64,000 nt of DNA, from the NCBI RefSeq assembly GCF_025336545.1, contig NZ_JAODBU010000002.1, positions 248,001 through 312,000 of the forward strand, in the 5' to 3' direction. Both the position numbers and the translations under genes were made by a program. Positions 42,824 to 50,733 of this stretch are shown here, in pieces. The stretch comes from Eubacterium_U album (lineage in GTDB: Bacteria; Bacillota; Clostridia; Lachnospirales; Lachnospiraceae). Each line of letters starts with the position of its first letter. Within the stretch, counting starts at the first letter, position 1. The notes under the pieces are model-generated. The model was not told the DNA's origin. It did no database searches and worked only from the letters and a program-made list of their open reading frames with translations.

Positions 42824-42989
42824 CCTTAATTAGTCATTATGTACAAAAATATTAAAACAATTATTTTAATTTACCTAGGTTTTTGTTGATTTTAATGAGC
42901 TTACTACAAAAATCAAGGTTTTATGTTCTATAAGGACTAAGGTTTGCACTTATGTTTTTATTATACACTATTTTCGTTGTTTTTGTCAT
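42824..42989 (-). promoter_or_regulatory. Leader and promoter of array D
   Basis: ATGACA (42984-42989), 18 bp, TATAAT (42960-42965). The 55 nt next to the first repeat match the leader of array B almost exactly. Confidence 0.8.
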
Positions 42990-42992
42990 CAT

Positions 42993-43024
42993 AAAAAAAG
43001 AGTTGCATTGGCAACCCTTTTTCT
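42993..43024 (-). terminator. Terminator, 43.0 kb
   Basis: AAAGGGTTGCC-AATG... CAACTC with TTTTTTT. Confidence 0.8.
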
Positions 43025-43030
43025 TTCTGA

Positions 43031-43264
43031 TTAGATTTCACACAGGCGAAAATCGTATTCTCCGTTATCTTTTGGAAATCTTACCATAACAACATCAAGC
43101 TCATTTTCTAAAATTTCACTCATTTCTGTTACATCGTGATTCCACTGTTCTAATTCCATATCTTCAACTTCATTTAATGTTGGATGCTTGCTAGGTTTTC
43201 TACCTGTTACCATTTTTATGTATTCTGCACTTTCATAGCAGTGAATTGTTTTAATATTACTCAT
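43031..43264 (-). CDS. Hypothetical protein, 77 aa
   Basis: NIKTIHCYESAEYIKMVTGRKPSKHPTL then an acidic helix. Ribosome site AAAGGATTAGTAAAA. No family recognised. Confidence 0.65.
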   Translation of the reverse strand: MSNIKTIHCYESAEYIKMVTGRKPSKHPTLNEVEDMELEQWNHDVTEMSEILENELDVVMVRFPKDNGEYDFRLCEI

Positions 43265-43281
43265 TTTTACTAATCCTTTCT

Positions 43282-43470
43282 TTATAAAACTTCAAATTTG
43301 CACCAACCAAACTCGAAAACCTTTCCGGTTTCCAATTTGCCGGGGTTATCATACTTATCAAATCCAATTAACATAGGACAACATATACCTACATTTTCTT
43401 CTACTTTATAGATTTTATTTACCACAAAATTTGTGTTTCCATGTTTATTTTCTATACATTTACATTGCAT
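43282..43470 (-). CDS. Small Cys-containing protein, 62 aa
   Basis: KCIENKHGNTNFVVNKIYKVEENVGICCPM; beta-rich, possibly SH3-like. Ribosome site AAAGGAGAGATTTT. Confidence 0.65.
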   Translation of the reverse strand: MQCKCIENKHGNTNFVVNKIYKVEENVGICCPMLIGFDKYDNPGKLETGKVFEFGWCKFEVL

Positions 43471-43506
43471 AAAATCTCTCCTTTATATAAATCATTTTCT
43501 TGATTT

Positions 43507-43659
43507 TTATTCTAAAATTTCAAATTCTGTACTATTGCAAGCCGGGCATTCATCTTCACCATATTCATTTTCTGAAGTACAATCGGTATCATATCCCTGC
43601 CATCCACAATTTTTACATAATATTTTTCTCTTGTTTTCTTTTCTATCTGTTATTTTCAT
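43507..43659 (-). CDS. Small zinc-ribbon protein, 50 aa
   Basis: CKNCGWQGYD...ECPACNSTEFEILE: two CxxC pairs 25 residues apart, a rubredoxin-like or zinc-ribbon fold. Ribosome site AAAAGGAGTAAAAATAAAA. First gene of its operon. Confidence 0.7.
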   Translation of the reverse strand: MKITDRKENKRKILCKNCGWQGYDTDCTSENEYGEDECPACNSTEFEILE

Positions 43660-43693
43660 TTTTATTTTTACTCCTTTTCTTTTTTTAAAATAA

Positions 43694-43785
43694 AAAGACT
43701 GATGTCTGCTAATTAGCTTATACTTGTGCTTTTAGCATCCATCAATCTTATTTATATAATATATATGCAAATTTTTATGTGTCAA
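43694..43785 (-). promoter_or_regulatory. Class 1 promoter and leader RNA, 43.7 kb
   Basis: TTGACA at 43780-43785. The -35/-10 spacer and outer arm (AAGATTGATGGATGCTA) match the copy before cas12a more closely than any other. Confidence 0.8.
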
Positions 43786-43800
43786 TATTTTTCTCATAAA

Positions 43801-43885
43801 TAGTAGGTCTCTTAAATTTTCTGCAATAGTAGCTGTTTATATTTAAAATGAATTCCTACGATTTGGTCTATAATAGTAGATATTT
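43801..43885 (-). CRISPR. Array E: decayed repeats
   Basis: GTCTATAATAGTAGATATTTT at about 43866-43886, and a worse copy, CTGCAATAGTAGCTGTTTAT, at about 43821-43840. The distance to the promoter fits a former array that lost its spacers. Confidence 0.6.
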
Positions 43886-43952
43886 TCGTTCTATAAAGAA
43901 CAAGGTTATCACTTGTGTTTTTATTATATACTATTTTTTGCTTTTTTGTCAT
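43886..43952 (-). promoter_or_regulatory. Promoter and short leader of array E remnant
   Basis: ATGACA (43947-43952), 18 bp, TATAAT (43923-43928), and a GTTC-TATAAA-GAAC hairpin: an intact array promoter before ruined repeats. Confidence 0.7.
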
Positions 43953-43961
43953 CATAAAAAA

Positions 43962-44008
43962 TAAGCCAGATAAAAATTTAGTTTTAACTAAAAAATTATC
44001 TGACTTAC
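43962..44008 (-). terminator. Terminator, 44.0 kb
   Basis: Long hairpin TAAGTCAGATAATTTTT...AAATTTTTATCTGGCTTA with an inner stem AGTT-AAAACT. Confidence 0.7.
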
Positions 44009-44017
44009 ACTTTATCT

Positions 44018-44959
44018 CTATATAGAGAATTTCTCTAATATTGTTACTGCATTCTTTTCTATTACAAAATTATTTTTTTTTGCAAATTCTTTGATTTTAT
44101 CAGCATTGCTTTCATCAACTACTACTATTGCTCCAAAGCCATTCCATTTTGCATTGTTTATCAGCATGGCTTGATTATATAATGATGAATTACTGACACC
44201 CCATACTATTTCTATTCGACTATCTCCAAATGGAATAATTCTTCTTGACATATCTTTGCCAAATTTGCCTGATATTGCATTTTTGCAAATTTCTTCATCT
44301 TCAATATTTATAATAAAACCACTGTTTAGTAACAAATGACCTACCTCAGCCGCTCTGTCCTCAAATTTGCCTGTATATTTACTGAGATGTTTGTACCAAC
44401 ATTTATAATCCTGACTCCACTGATAGTCTTTATTTCGTACAATATCAATGAAGTCTTTGTCTTTCTTATACTTTAAGCATACGCATTTATCTTCCTCATA
44501 TATTTCCACTATACCATCGTGAAGTATTTTTTTTGGCTCGATTGAACTATTATTTAATTTTATTGTTTTCTGCTTTTCTTCGTCCATTTTATTGTGATAA
44601 GCAAGTACAAAATCTTTATCCTTGAACTTATTTCTATAATCTATCCAAAATTTTGCTTCCGTATTTTCTTTTATTATTTCACCTATCCACGAATACTCAT
44701 TCTTCCATTGATTATAAAAATCCATTCTGATACTATTAGCCCATTGAATCTGTTTTAAAGAGCCTGACAATTTAGGAAAACCATTTTTTTCAGATTCTTT
44801 GAATGATTTTTTTATTTTTTCCACTATTTTCTTTTTCTTACATTCCGGGCAATCTTCTTCAAACATTCTATCTATTTTCCATTGTCGCTCACTCATTTTA
44901 CCTGTCACATATACATTTCCTGAATGTCCGCAAGCGAAAACTCCTTCGTATTTAGCCAT
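44018..44959 (-). CDS. Zinc-binding hypothetical protein, 313 aa
   Basis: N-terminal metal site FACGHSG...CPECKKKK (about 9-40), then GSLKQIQWANSIR, a recurring motif in Clostridia phage and plasmid proteins. The middle is helical and charged; the C-terminal part is alpha/beta (GAIVVVDESNADKIKEFAKKN). No catalytic motif. Ribosome site AAGGAGGAAAGAAAAT. Confidence 0.65.
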   Translation of the reverse strand: MAKYEGVFACGHSGNVYVTGKMSERQWKIDRMFEEDCPECKKKKIVEKIKKSFKESEKNGFPKLSGSLKQIQWANSIRMDFYNQWKNEYSWIGEIIKENTEAKFWIDYRNKFKDKDFVLAYHNKMDEEKQKTIKLNNSSIEPKKILHDGIVEIYEEDKCVCLKYKKDKDFIDIVRNKDYQWSQDYKCWYKHLSKYTGKFEDRAAEVGHLLLNSGFIINIEDEEICKNAISGKFGKDMSRRIIPFGDSRIEIVWGVSNSSLYNQAMLINNAKWNGFGAIVVVDESNADKIKEFAKKNNFVIEKNAVTILEKFSI

Positions 44960-44969
44960 ATTTTCTTTC

Positions 44970-45060
44970 CTCCTTATTTTCCAACCAACAAAAGCTCAAT
45001 CCCACATAATTATGCGAGTTTGAGCTTTTCCGTTCTGGTTGTATTCATGTATTATTTTAT
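44970..45060 (-). promoter_or_regulatory. Promoter and long leader hairpin before the 313-aa gene
   Basis: A long stem: AACCAGAAC, then AAAAGCTCAA, loop, then TTGAGCTTTTGTTGGTT just before AAGGAGG. No T-run, so it is not a terminator; it may hold or release the ribosome site. A candidate -10 (GATAAAAT) lies just upstream. Confidence 0.5.
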
Positions 45061-45083
45061 CATAATTTTACACTCAAACAAAA

Positions 45084-45422
45084 CTATTTTCTTACAAAAT
45101 TTTCGACTATTTTACCGTCCATTTTGGCAACTGAATATATTACATCTTCTACGTAATAATTTTCATCTTCTACGTCTACTGTATTTACATCAACTTCGTC
45201 TGGTAAAAGCGTCTTTGACACAACTACATATGTATTATCAACACCATCTTCTACATATTTTTTTGCATCTTTTATTACCTCGTCTTTTTCCTTAAGTCTT
45301 TTGTAATACTGACCTTCATCGTAATAGCCATATTTTTTGTCATAAACCTTGTTGTAACTTTCAAACTCTTTATTTTCTCTTTCTAATAAAACTCCTTCAT
45401 CTACTAATAACGCTATTAACAT
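45084..45422 (-). CDS. Hypothetical acidic protein, 112 aa
   Basis: Start at 45420-45422 after AAGGAGAAAGAT, inside the last codons region of the upstream gene. VDEGVLLERENKEFESYN, coiled and acidic. No family recognised. Confidence 0.65.
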   Translation of the reverse strand: MLIALLVDEGVLLERENKEFESYNKVYDKKYGYYDEGQYYKRLKEKDEVIKDAKKYVEDGVDNTYVVVSKTLLPDEVDVNTVDVEDENYYVEDVIYSVAKMDGKIVENFVRK

Positions 45423-45435
45423 ATCTTTCTCCTTT

Positions 45436-45966
45436 TTATCTAATACAAATGCAAATTCTTGCCATTTTATTATTTTCCAATGCCTCAACTACCTGTTTTT
45501 CATCAGAAACTTTAGACTCAACAATGTGATATACAATATTTTTGAGATAATTTTCTCGTAAATATTCTTCAAATTCATCAGGTGTCATAATCAATGGTTT
45601 TATTGACAAACCTTTATATACCTCCACACTTTCTACTAAACTTACTGATACTGAATATTTTGAACATAGTTTTTTCCATGTTATGGCTTTTTTCTTCATT
45701 CTTAGTAAATGCTCACCATAATCGTACTCTGTGCAATATCTGCTTCCTATTTTCATAGTAAATCCATCAGATTCCTTGTAAGGCTTACTGTTTTTCTTAA
45801 ACGATTCTGCATAATCGTGAAATTCACTTTCCGTAAAAACTCTGCCATGCCAATCATCAGGTCTTCTTCCCTCATTATCATTATTGCATCCTGATAAATC
45901 AAAATGAATTAATCTGCCATCTTCCAGTTTTACTATTTTAGTTTTAAAAATAATTGGATAACCCAT
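45436..45966 (-). CDS. Hypothetical protein, 176 aa
   Basis: GRLIHFDLSGCNNDNEGRRPDDWHGRVFTESEFHDYAESFKKNSKPYKESDGFTMKIGSR in short blocks is a pattern I recall from Clostridia mobile elements. No named family. First gene after the class 1 leader at 46.0 kb. Confidence 0.65.
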   Translation of the reverse strand: MGYPIIFKTKIVKLEDGRLIHFDLSGCNNDNEGRRPDDWHGRVFTESEFHDYAESFKKNSKPYKESDGFTMKIGSRYCTEYDYGEHLLRMKKKAITWKKLCSKYSVSVSLVESVEVYKGLSIKPLIMTPDEFEEYLRENYLKNIVYHIVESKVSDEKQVVEALENNKMARICICIR

Positions 45967-46005
45967 AATTTCCTCCTTATAAAAAATTTCATTTTCTTAA
46001 TAAAA

Positions 46006-46097
46006 AAAGACTGATGTCTGCAATTTAGCATTACACTTCGTGCCGTTGCATACATCAATCTTTGACTATAATGTATATGATTTCTTAATTTTGTCAA
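46006..46097 (-). promoter_or_regulatory. Class 1 promoter and leader RNA, 46.0 kb
   Basis: TTGACA at 46092-46097. GGCAC is kept; the inner hairpin is longer and weaker. A frame MRNHIHYSQRLM runs through it but has no ribosome site. Confidence 0.75.
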
Positions 46098-46098
46098 T

Positions 46099-46139
46099 AA
46101 AAAATACCGGGAAAAGCTCATGCTTTTAACCCGGTATAG
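46099..46139 (-). terminator. Terminator, 46.1 kb
   Basis: ATACCGGG-TTAAAAGCATGAGCTTTT-CCCGGTATTTTTTA; the loop holds a second stem. Confidence 0.85.
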
Positions 46140-46143
46140 CATT

Positions 46144-46650
46144 CTAATCTTTAACTATTTCAAAGTCCTCTTCTGTAACAATTCCATTCAAAATTGAATA
46201 TTTTAATTCGTTGAAAGCCAATTCTTTAGCAAGTCCTTCTATATCCACATCTTCAGGATTGATTTTAGTAACATCAGCTTCAAAATTAAAATTAAATTCA
46301 ACATTAATTTTTTCTTCTTCACCTTCATTGTTAACTATGTCGTCGTATTCTTCTTTAGTTAATCCCGTCATCCTACATACACGCTCAATAAACGTTTCAT
46401 CCTGAAGACTATCATATTTTTCAAGACTATCTTCAAACCAACTTACAATTAAGTTATAGAATATATTTTTCTGTCTTGCTTCCATTTTATTTTTCCTCCT
46501 ATTATTTACATTTACTTCATCCAGTTTAATCCATTCACTCCACGCTTCATCCAACATCTGCTGCGTAGCCTTATAATTGTTTTTCTGAATTTTAGCAAAA
46601 AGCCTGTCTAATACACCAAATCCTTCGTTTGCATTAATTAATTTCTCCAT
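46144..46650 (-). CDS. Hypothetical protein, 168 aa, probable in-frame fusion
   Basis: A second start with a strong site (AATAGGAGGAAAAATAAA, ATG at 46483-46485) lies inside the frame and that site is itself translated as NNRRKNKM. Part 1 (55 aa) reads MEKLINANEGFGVLDRLFAKIQ; part 2 (113 aa) reads MEARQKNIFYNLIVSWFED. The two parts look like separate genes whose stop codon between them was lost. Both products may be made. Confidence 0.6.
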   Translation of the reverse strand: MEKLINANEGFGVLDRLFAKIQKNNYKATQQMLDEAWSEWIKLDEVNVNNRRKNKMEARQKNIFYNLIVSWFEDSLEKYDSLQDETFIERVCRMTGLTKEEYDDIVNNEGEEEKINVEFNFNFEADVTKINPEDVDIEGLAKELAFNELKYSILNGIVTEEDFEIVKD

Positions 46651-46673
46651 GTTTTTATTTTCCTTTCCATAAA

Positions 46674-46715
46674 ATAAAAAGAATTGACGTTAAGATTTTT
46701 AACATCAATTCTTTT
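46674..46715 (-). terminator. Terminator, 46.7 kb
   Basis: AAGAATTGATGTTAAAA...TTAACGTCAATTCTT followed by TTTATTTT. Confidence 0.65.
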
Positions 46716-46739
46716 CTTTAATCTATGACATAATACATA

Positions 46740-47018
46740 TCATATTTCTTCATTATTGTAAGCATAATCGTAATGACCATATACTAAATTACCATTTATC
46801 ACATCTCTTGTTTTATTTTTCCAGTCGTTTCTAAAAGATTTTGCCTGTTGTTTTGGAGTTAATGAAGAATCTCCATACTCCATGTTTTCCGCTTCAATTT
46901 CCTTAGATATTTTCATCATAAGTTTAGTCTGCGAAGTTCCTATAAATAACAGGCGCATACTAGAGTTTGACTTCCATTCGTCACAACTACATAAATAATA
47001 AACCTGAGTCTTAGCCAT
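46740..47018 (-). CDS. Hypothetical protein, 92 aa
   Basis: TQVYYLCSCDEWKSNSSMRLLFIGTSQTKLMMKI; C-terminus GHYDYAYNNEEI. I recall similar small phage proteins but cannot name one. Ribosome site GGAGGAAGAAACG. Confidence 0.65.
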   Translation of the reverse strand: MAKTQVYYLCSCDEWKSNSSMRLLFIGTSQTKLMMKISKEIEAENMEYGDSSLTPKQQAKSFRNDWKNKTRDVINGNLVYGHYDYAYNNEEI

Positions 47019-47036
47019 CGTTTCTTCCTCCGCTAT

Positions 47037-47528
47037 TTATTTAATTAATTCTTCTTGTATTCTTAAATCATCTAATTTTTCCAAAGTGTCTACATATAAA
47101 CATATAGAAGTTGATTCTAACATTAGCCATACTACTTCTCTTCCACTCTTACACATGTTAAGTGTAATAGTATCATTTTCAAGCCATGATGCTATTTTTT
47201 CTTCAGTAGGCTCATATCCCGACAACTTGACAGCCTGAGTCAAAGCGGCTATTTCATCATCTGTGAGTACATAACCATCCAATTTCCCATATTTCTTTTT
47301 TACGTAAATGTTTTGTTCCTCATTTCCTATTATGGTTGCAAATTTGTTCATTACCAAATGTGCAAAAGCGTTTTTACATTTGCTGCACAAGAAAAATGTT
47401 TTCTCATCAAATTTTTCCTGATTGCTATTTGTACATATATATGGCAATGTTGTTGGTGTTAGTGAATCATTTTCTCCTACTTTTCTTCTGCATATAGAAC
47501 AGTCAATTATATTTTTGTTTTCTTCCAT
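47037..47528 (-). CDS. Zinc-binding protein, 163 aa
   Basis: CSICRRKVGENDSLTPTTLPYIC and CSKCKNAF give two Cys pairs. The C-terminal half is helical. Ribosome site AAAGGATAAAATAAATT. Confidence 0.65.
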   Translation of the reverse strand: MEENKNIIDCSICRRKVGENDSLTPTTLPYICTNSNQEKFDEKTFFLCSKCKNAFAHLVMNKFATIIGNEEQNIYVKKKYGKLDGYVLTDDEIAALTQAVKLSGYEPTEEKIASWLENDTITLNMCKSGREVVWLMLESTSICLYVDTLEKLDDLRIQEELIK

Positions 47529-47556
47529 AATTTATTTTATCCTTTCAAATTAAGAT

Positions 47557-47859
47557 TTATTTAAGAAAAGAATCTATAAGTCCACAGACAACATATCCGA
47601 GGTCAATGTTTATGTATTCATTGAATTCGTTTAAGTCATCCCATTCATCTTCTTCAGGAATTTTTGCTCCAAGTATTCTCCAGACATCATCTTCATTTCC
47701 TCCGTTATCTAGGATTCTATGTAGTGTATCTTCGAGCGCACCCGAAATATCATCACTGTCTTTATTGATAATACATTCTCTTGTAGCCAATCCATCAGAA
47801 GTTACATGATACTTTGCAATTACTTCATTTTCTTCAACTAAGTCTTCCAAATTAATCAT
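47557..47859 (-). CDS. Hypothetical acidic protein, 100 aa
   Basis: First gene after the class 1 leader at 47.9 kb. ISGALEDTLHRILDNGGNEDDVWRILG. Ribosome site AAAGGAGCAACATAT. Confidence 0.65.
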   Translation of the reverse strand: MINLEDLVEENEVIAKYHVTSDGLATRECIINKDSDDISGALEDTLHRILDNGGNEDDVWRILGAKIPEEDEWDDLNEFNEYINIDLGYVVCGLIDSFLK

Positions 47860-47890
47860 ATATGTTGCTCCTTTCTGACATTTTTAATAA

Positions 47891-47982
47891 AAAAATTGAT
47901 GTCTGCTATTGGCTCTACCCGCCTGTGCTAATGCATACATCAATTCTTGCTTAGAATATATATTAATTTTCGTTTTTGTCAA
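47891..47982 (-). promoter_or_regulatory. Class 1 promoter and leader RNA, 47.9 kb
   Basis: TTGACA at 47977-47982; inner hairpin GGCGGGTAGAGCC, sequence unlike others but same place after GCACA. Confidence 0.75.
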
Positions 47983-47994
47983 TAAAAACTTGTA

Positions 47995-48024
47995 AGTAAA
48001 AAGGCATCTTATAAGATGCCTTTA
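47995..48024 (-). terminator. Terminator, 48.0 kb
   Basis: AAAGGCATCTTATAAGATGCCTTTTTAC. Confidence 0.8.
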
Positions 48025-48025
48025 C

Positions 48026-48175
48026 TTACTCCTTTTCATCTTCCTTGTTGTCCCATTCGACAACCCAATTGTCTATAACACCCATATAATCAGGCAATGG
48101 TCTGCATGTTACTTTTCCATTAACTTTCTTTGCATACTCATTTGCCTGATATTCTGTTTCAAAACATCTAAACAT
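48026..48175 (-). CDS. Small protein, 49 aa
   Basis: MFRCFETEYQANEYAKKVNGKVTC...VVEWDNKEDEKE; ribosome site TTAGGAGGTTCTATTGAT. No family recognised. Confidence 0.65.
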   Translation of the reverse strand: MFRCFETEYQANEYAKKVNGKVTCRPLPDYMGVIDNWVVEWDNKEDEKE

Positions 48176-48229
48176 ATCAATAGAACCTCCTAATTTATGG
48201 GTTATTATATCACATGTTCTTTTCTTAAA

Positions 48230-49933
48230 CTATCGTGTTTTTATTTTCTTGACTTTTGAAAACTTACTATACATATTTGAATTATTAACTTTTGCATACG
48301 CCTTTATGCGTATATAATACGTTTTATTCTTTTTTAAGAACAAATCAACTGTTTTCTTGTTCACAGCAGCAGTTACCTTTTTCGGCTTTTTATTTTTACC
48401 GACATATATAAGATAGCCAGCATATGTAGTACCACTAATTTTTATTGTGTACTTACTCTTATTCTTTTTAACAGACTTAATTTTTGGAGTCTTAATTTTA
48501 AAATTAACAAGGTTTGATTCTTCTGACATATCAGAATTACCTATTGTTCCCGTCAGAGGCGTTGTAACAATCTTGTAAATATACTTCTTATTGTATACTG
48601 CTCCCTTATCTGTAAAATTATTAACGGCTGTAATTCCAATCTGTTTGTAATCACTATTTTCTGATGCTCTGTATACTACATAAGCAGACGCTCCGTTTAC
48701 TGCATTCCATGTTACTTTAATACTGTTCTTTCCTGCTATCGCTTTTACTCCATCCGGTGCCTGAGCTTTTATGTATTTAGTTCCATCAGGTCCAACTATT
48801 GTGCTTGGTTTTGATGAATTTATATTATCTCCGGGTTTTACTATCTCTGCGTTAGGATTATCAACTACTTCTGTTGTATCATATCCCTTAACCGTATATG
48901 TTGCTACAGATTTGCTTTTATCTGTAGTTCTTACAGTAATTATTGCATCTCCCTCGTTTTTAACGGTTACAACACCGTTTTCATCCACTATTGCAACTCT
49001 TGTATTTGAAGATTCCCATTCATATGAAGTTGTCGCTCCATCTTTGTTAACTTCAAGAATAGGCTGCTGCTGATAAGTTTCTCCTACCTTAACATTAACT
49101 TTGGTTTCTGTAAAAGATACTCCTTTTATTTTATTTTTAACAGTAACATTAAAACTTGTCTGCAATGTTGGACTGTTAAGGTACGTAAGTCCATCATACT
49201 CATAGAATCCATTTACTTTATTAAGTACATATCCTTTATAACTTTCATTGTAAGTTACATTAACTGTAGCTGTTCCTTCGTTTTGAGCTATAAGTATTCC
49301 ATTATTAATTGCTACAACATCCGGATTGCTTGATTCTACAGTCGCTTTAGTTAAATCTACTGCTCCATCATAAGTACCATTAAAATATGTGCTTGCATAC
49401 ATGCCCTGCAGATTTAAACCGACAGTTTCATCGCTGTACATGTTAACATCATCTCTTTTAATTTCACATAAAGGATTTCTAACATGTAAATTTAATTTTC
49501 TATATAAAGTAACATTATTATTCATAAGTTTAATCGTAATAGTAGTGTCTAGCGGAGCATAATTGTAACTGCAGCTTAATATAATTCGTATTTCCTGGGG
49601 TGCATCACGCAATTCATCTCGCAGTTTATAAGCTGAAAAATCAAAATGTATTCTTTTATCATCAGGTATTATCTTTAAATATAAATCTTTTAAATCCATA
49701 CGATTTGGATTTACGTCTCCATTTGCTCTACATTCCAATGATAAAATCTGCTTATTTGTCATGTATATATCATTACCAATCGTTGTGTTTATATCTGTAA
49801 CATCTATTACTTTACTATCAACTTCTTTTACTACAACATCATTTCCTGCTGCGTTTACTTTATATGCTGAAAGTGAAGAAAACGCACAGGCGATTGCCAA
49901 TACTAAACAAATCATTTTCTTTAAAAATTTCAT
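48230..49933 (-). CDS. Secreted Big_2/fibronectin-type protein, 567 aa
   Basis: Signal peptide (MKFLKKMICLVLAIACAFSSLSAYKVNAA). A Big_2-type domain around 265-350 ends in ATYTVKGYD, with TRVAIVDENGVVTVKNEGDAIITV; a fibronectin type III-like domain follows around 385-475 (APDGVKAIAGKNSIKVTWNAVNGASAYVVYRA). The C-terminus has a second Lys-rich module (KKPKKVTAAVNKKTVDLF). Likely surface-associated; no sorting signal seen. Ribosome site TTGGAGGGAATAAGAA. Confidence 0.8.
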   Translation of the reverse strand: MKFLKKMICLVLAIACAFSSLSAYKVNAAGNDVVVKEVDSKVIDVTDINTTIGNDIYMTNKQILSLECRANGDVNPNRMDLKDLYLKIIPDDKRIHFDFSAYKLRDELRDAPQEIRIILSCSYNYAPLDTTITIKLMNNNVTLYRKLNLHVRNPLCEIKRDDVNMYSDETVGLNLQGMYASTYFNGTYDGAVDLTKATVESSNPDVVAINNGILIAQNEGTATVNVTYNESYKGYVLNKVNGFYEYDGLTYLNSPTLQTSFNVTVKNKIKGVSFTETKVNVKVGETYQQQPILEVNKDGATTSYEWESSNTRVAIVDENGVVTVKNEGDAIITVRTTDKSKSVATYTVKGYDTTEVVDNPNAEIVKPGDNINSSKPSTIVGPDGTKYIKAQAPDGVKAIAGKNSIKVTWNAVNGASAYVVYRASENSDYKQIGITAVNNFTDKGAVYNKKYIYKIVTTPLTGTIGNSDMSEESNLVNFKIKTPKIKSVKKNKSKYTIKISGTTYAGYLIYVGKNKKPKKVTAAVNKKTVDLFLKKNKTYYIRIKAYAKVNNSNMYSKFSKVKKIKTR

Positions 49934-49969
49934 TTCTTATTCCCTCCAATTCTCTTGAATTACTTTATA

Positions 49970-50296
49970 TTAAATTCCTAATTTTCTTCTGATATAATCC
50001 CATGTTGATTCTGGAATCGTTAAATTATAACTATTCTGATTACAACTTTCATCATAAAAACACTTTTTTAGAATCCAAATGATGAAATATATTGTTAAAA
50101 GTACGAAAAATATTTCTTCAACCACTTTAATTATTGCTACCTCATTCGTAAATAGTTCTATATTCCCTGAAAAAAACATTAACATAAGGGTTAATCCACA
50201 TGAATCCACAAAACAATTTACTATTGTCTTAATAAATTTATGGATGACATTTGTTTCTAAACCTCTTTTTACAAATTCATAAATTTTTACTCTCAT
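49970..50296 (-). CDS. Small membrane protein, 108 aa; partial match to a CRISPR spacer
   Basis: Two hydrophobic helices (LTLMLMFFSG region and IFFVLLTIYFIIWIL), basic ends. Start at 50294-50296 after GAAAGGAGTATAT. The DNA coding FIIWIL (50070-50088) shares 19 bases with array D spacer 42639-42664. Confidence 0.65.
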   Translation of the reverse strand: MRVKIYEFVKRGLETNVIHKFIKTIVNCFVDSCGLTLMLMFFSGNIELFTNEVAIIKVVEEIFFVLLTIYFIIWILKKCFYDESCNQNSYNLTIPESTWDYIRRKLGI

Positions 50297-50387
50297 ATAT
50301 ACTCCTTTCATACTTATATGCAGTTGGGAAATGTATCTGCTCATCCCACTTAGCCTAACGAAGCCGAATCGTGGACTGCATTGTATT

Positions 50388-50633
50388 TTATAGTCCTAAT
50401 AATTTTGCCTTTAATCTAAGTGCAGTACCTTCAGGTACTACAATCTTTGAACCATTTGAAATAATTCCTACTGAACATTTTGCATTTTCTCCTCTACCAT
50501 TATTTGTTCCTGAAGGCACAGCTTTATATACTGCTGCTCCCGTTGTTAAATTTGTCGGTGGCATATAATAATCCAACCATTGGTCTGCCATTGTTCCACC
50601 TACTGAATTAATTGCTGCTTTAATAAATCCCAT
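50388..50633 (-). CDS. Truncated SPFH/virion-core-type N-terminus, 81 aa
   Basis: MGFIKAAINSVGGTMADQWLDYY...GENAKCSVGIISNGSKIVVPEGTALRLK matches the first part of SPFH proteins annotated as virion core proteins, which normally run past 300 residues. It stops at LLGL. Either a stand-alone N-terminal version or the remains of a longer gene. Ribosome site AAAGGAGCAAGAA; promoter TTGAAA-17 bp-TATATT at about 50660-50690. Confidence 0.55.
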   Translation of the reverse strand: MGFIKAAINSVGGTMADQWLDYYMPPTNLTTGAAVYKAVPSGTNNGRGENAKCSVGIISNGSKIVVPEGTALRLKAKLLGL

Positions 50634-50733
50634 TTCTTGCTCCTTTTTTATAAAATTTAATATAATATACACGTTATTTGACGGCGTTTCAATGACCTTT
50701 ATAGTGGCAAGAAAATGGCACACTTTTATTTAT

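Noticed and set aside
4257..47982. Class 1 leaders as CRISPR repeats or transposon ends
   Set aside because: They never occur in tandem, always follow a TTGACA promoter and always precede a gene; their stems are not like the crRNA handle.
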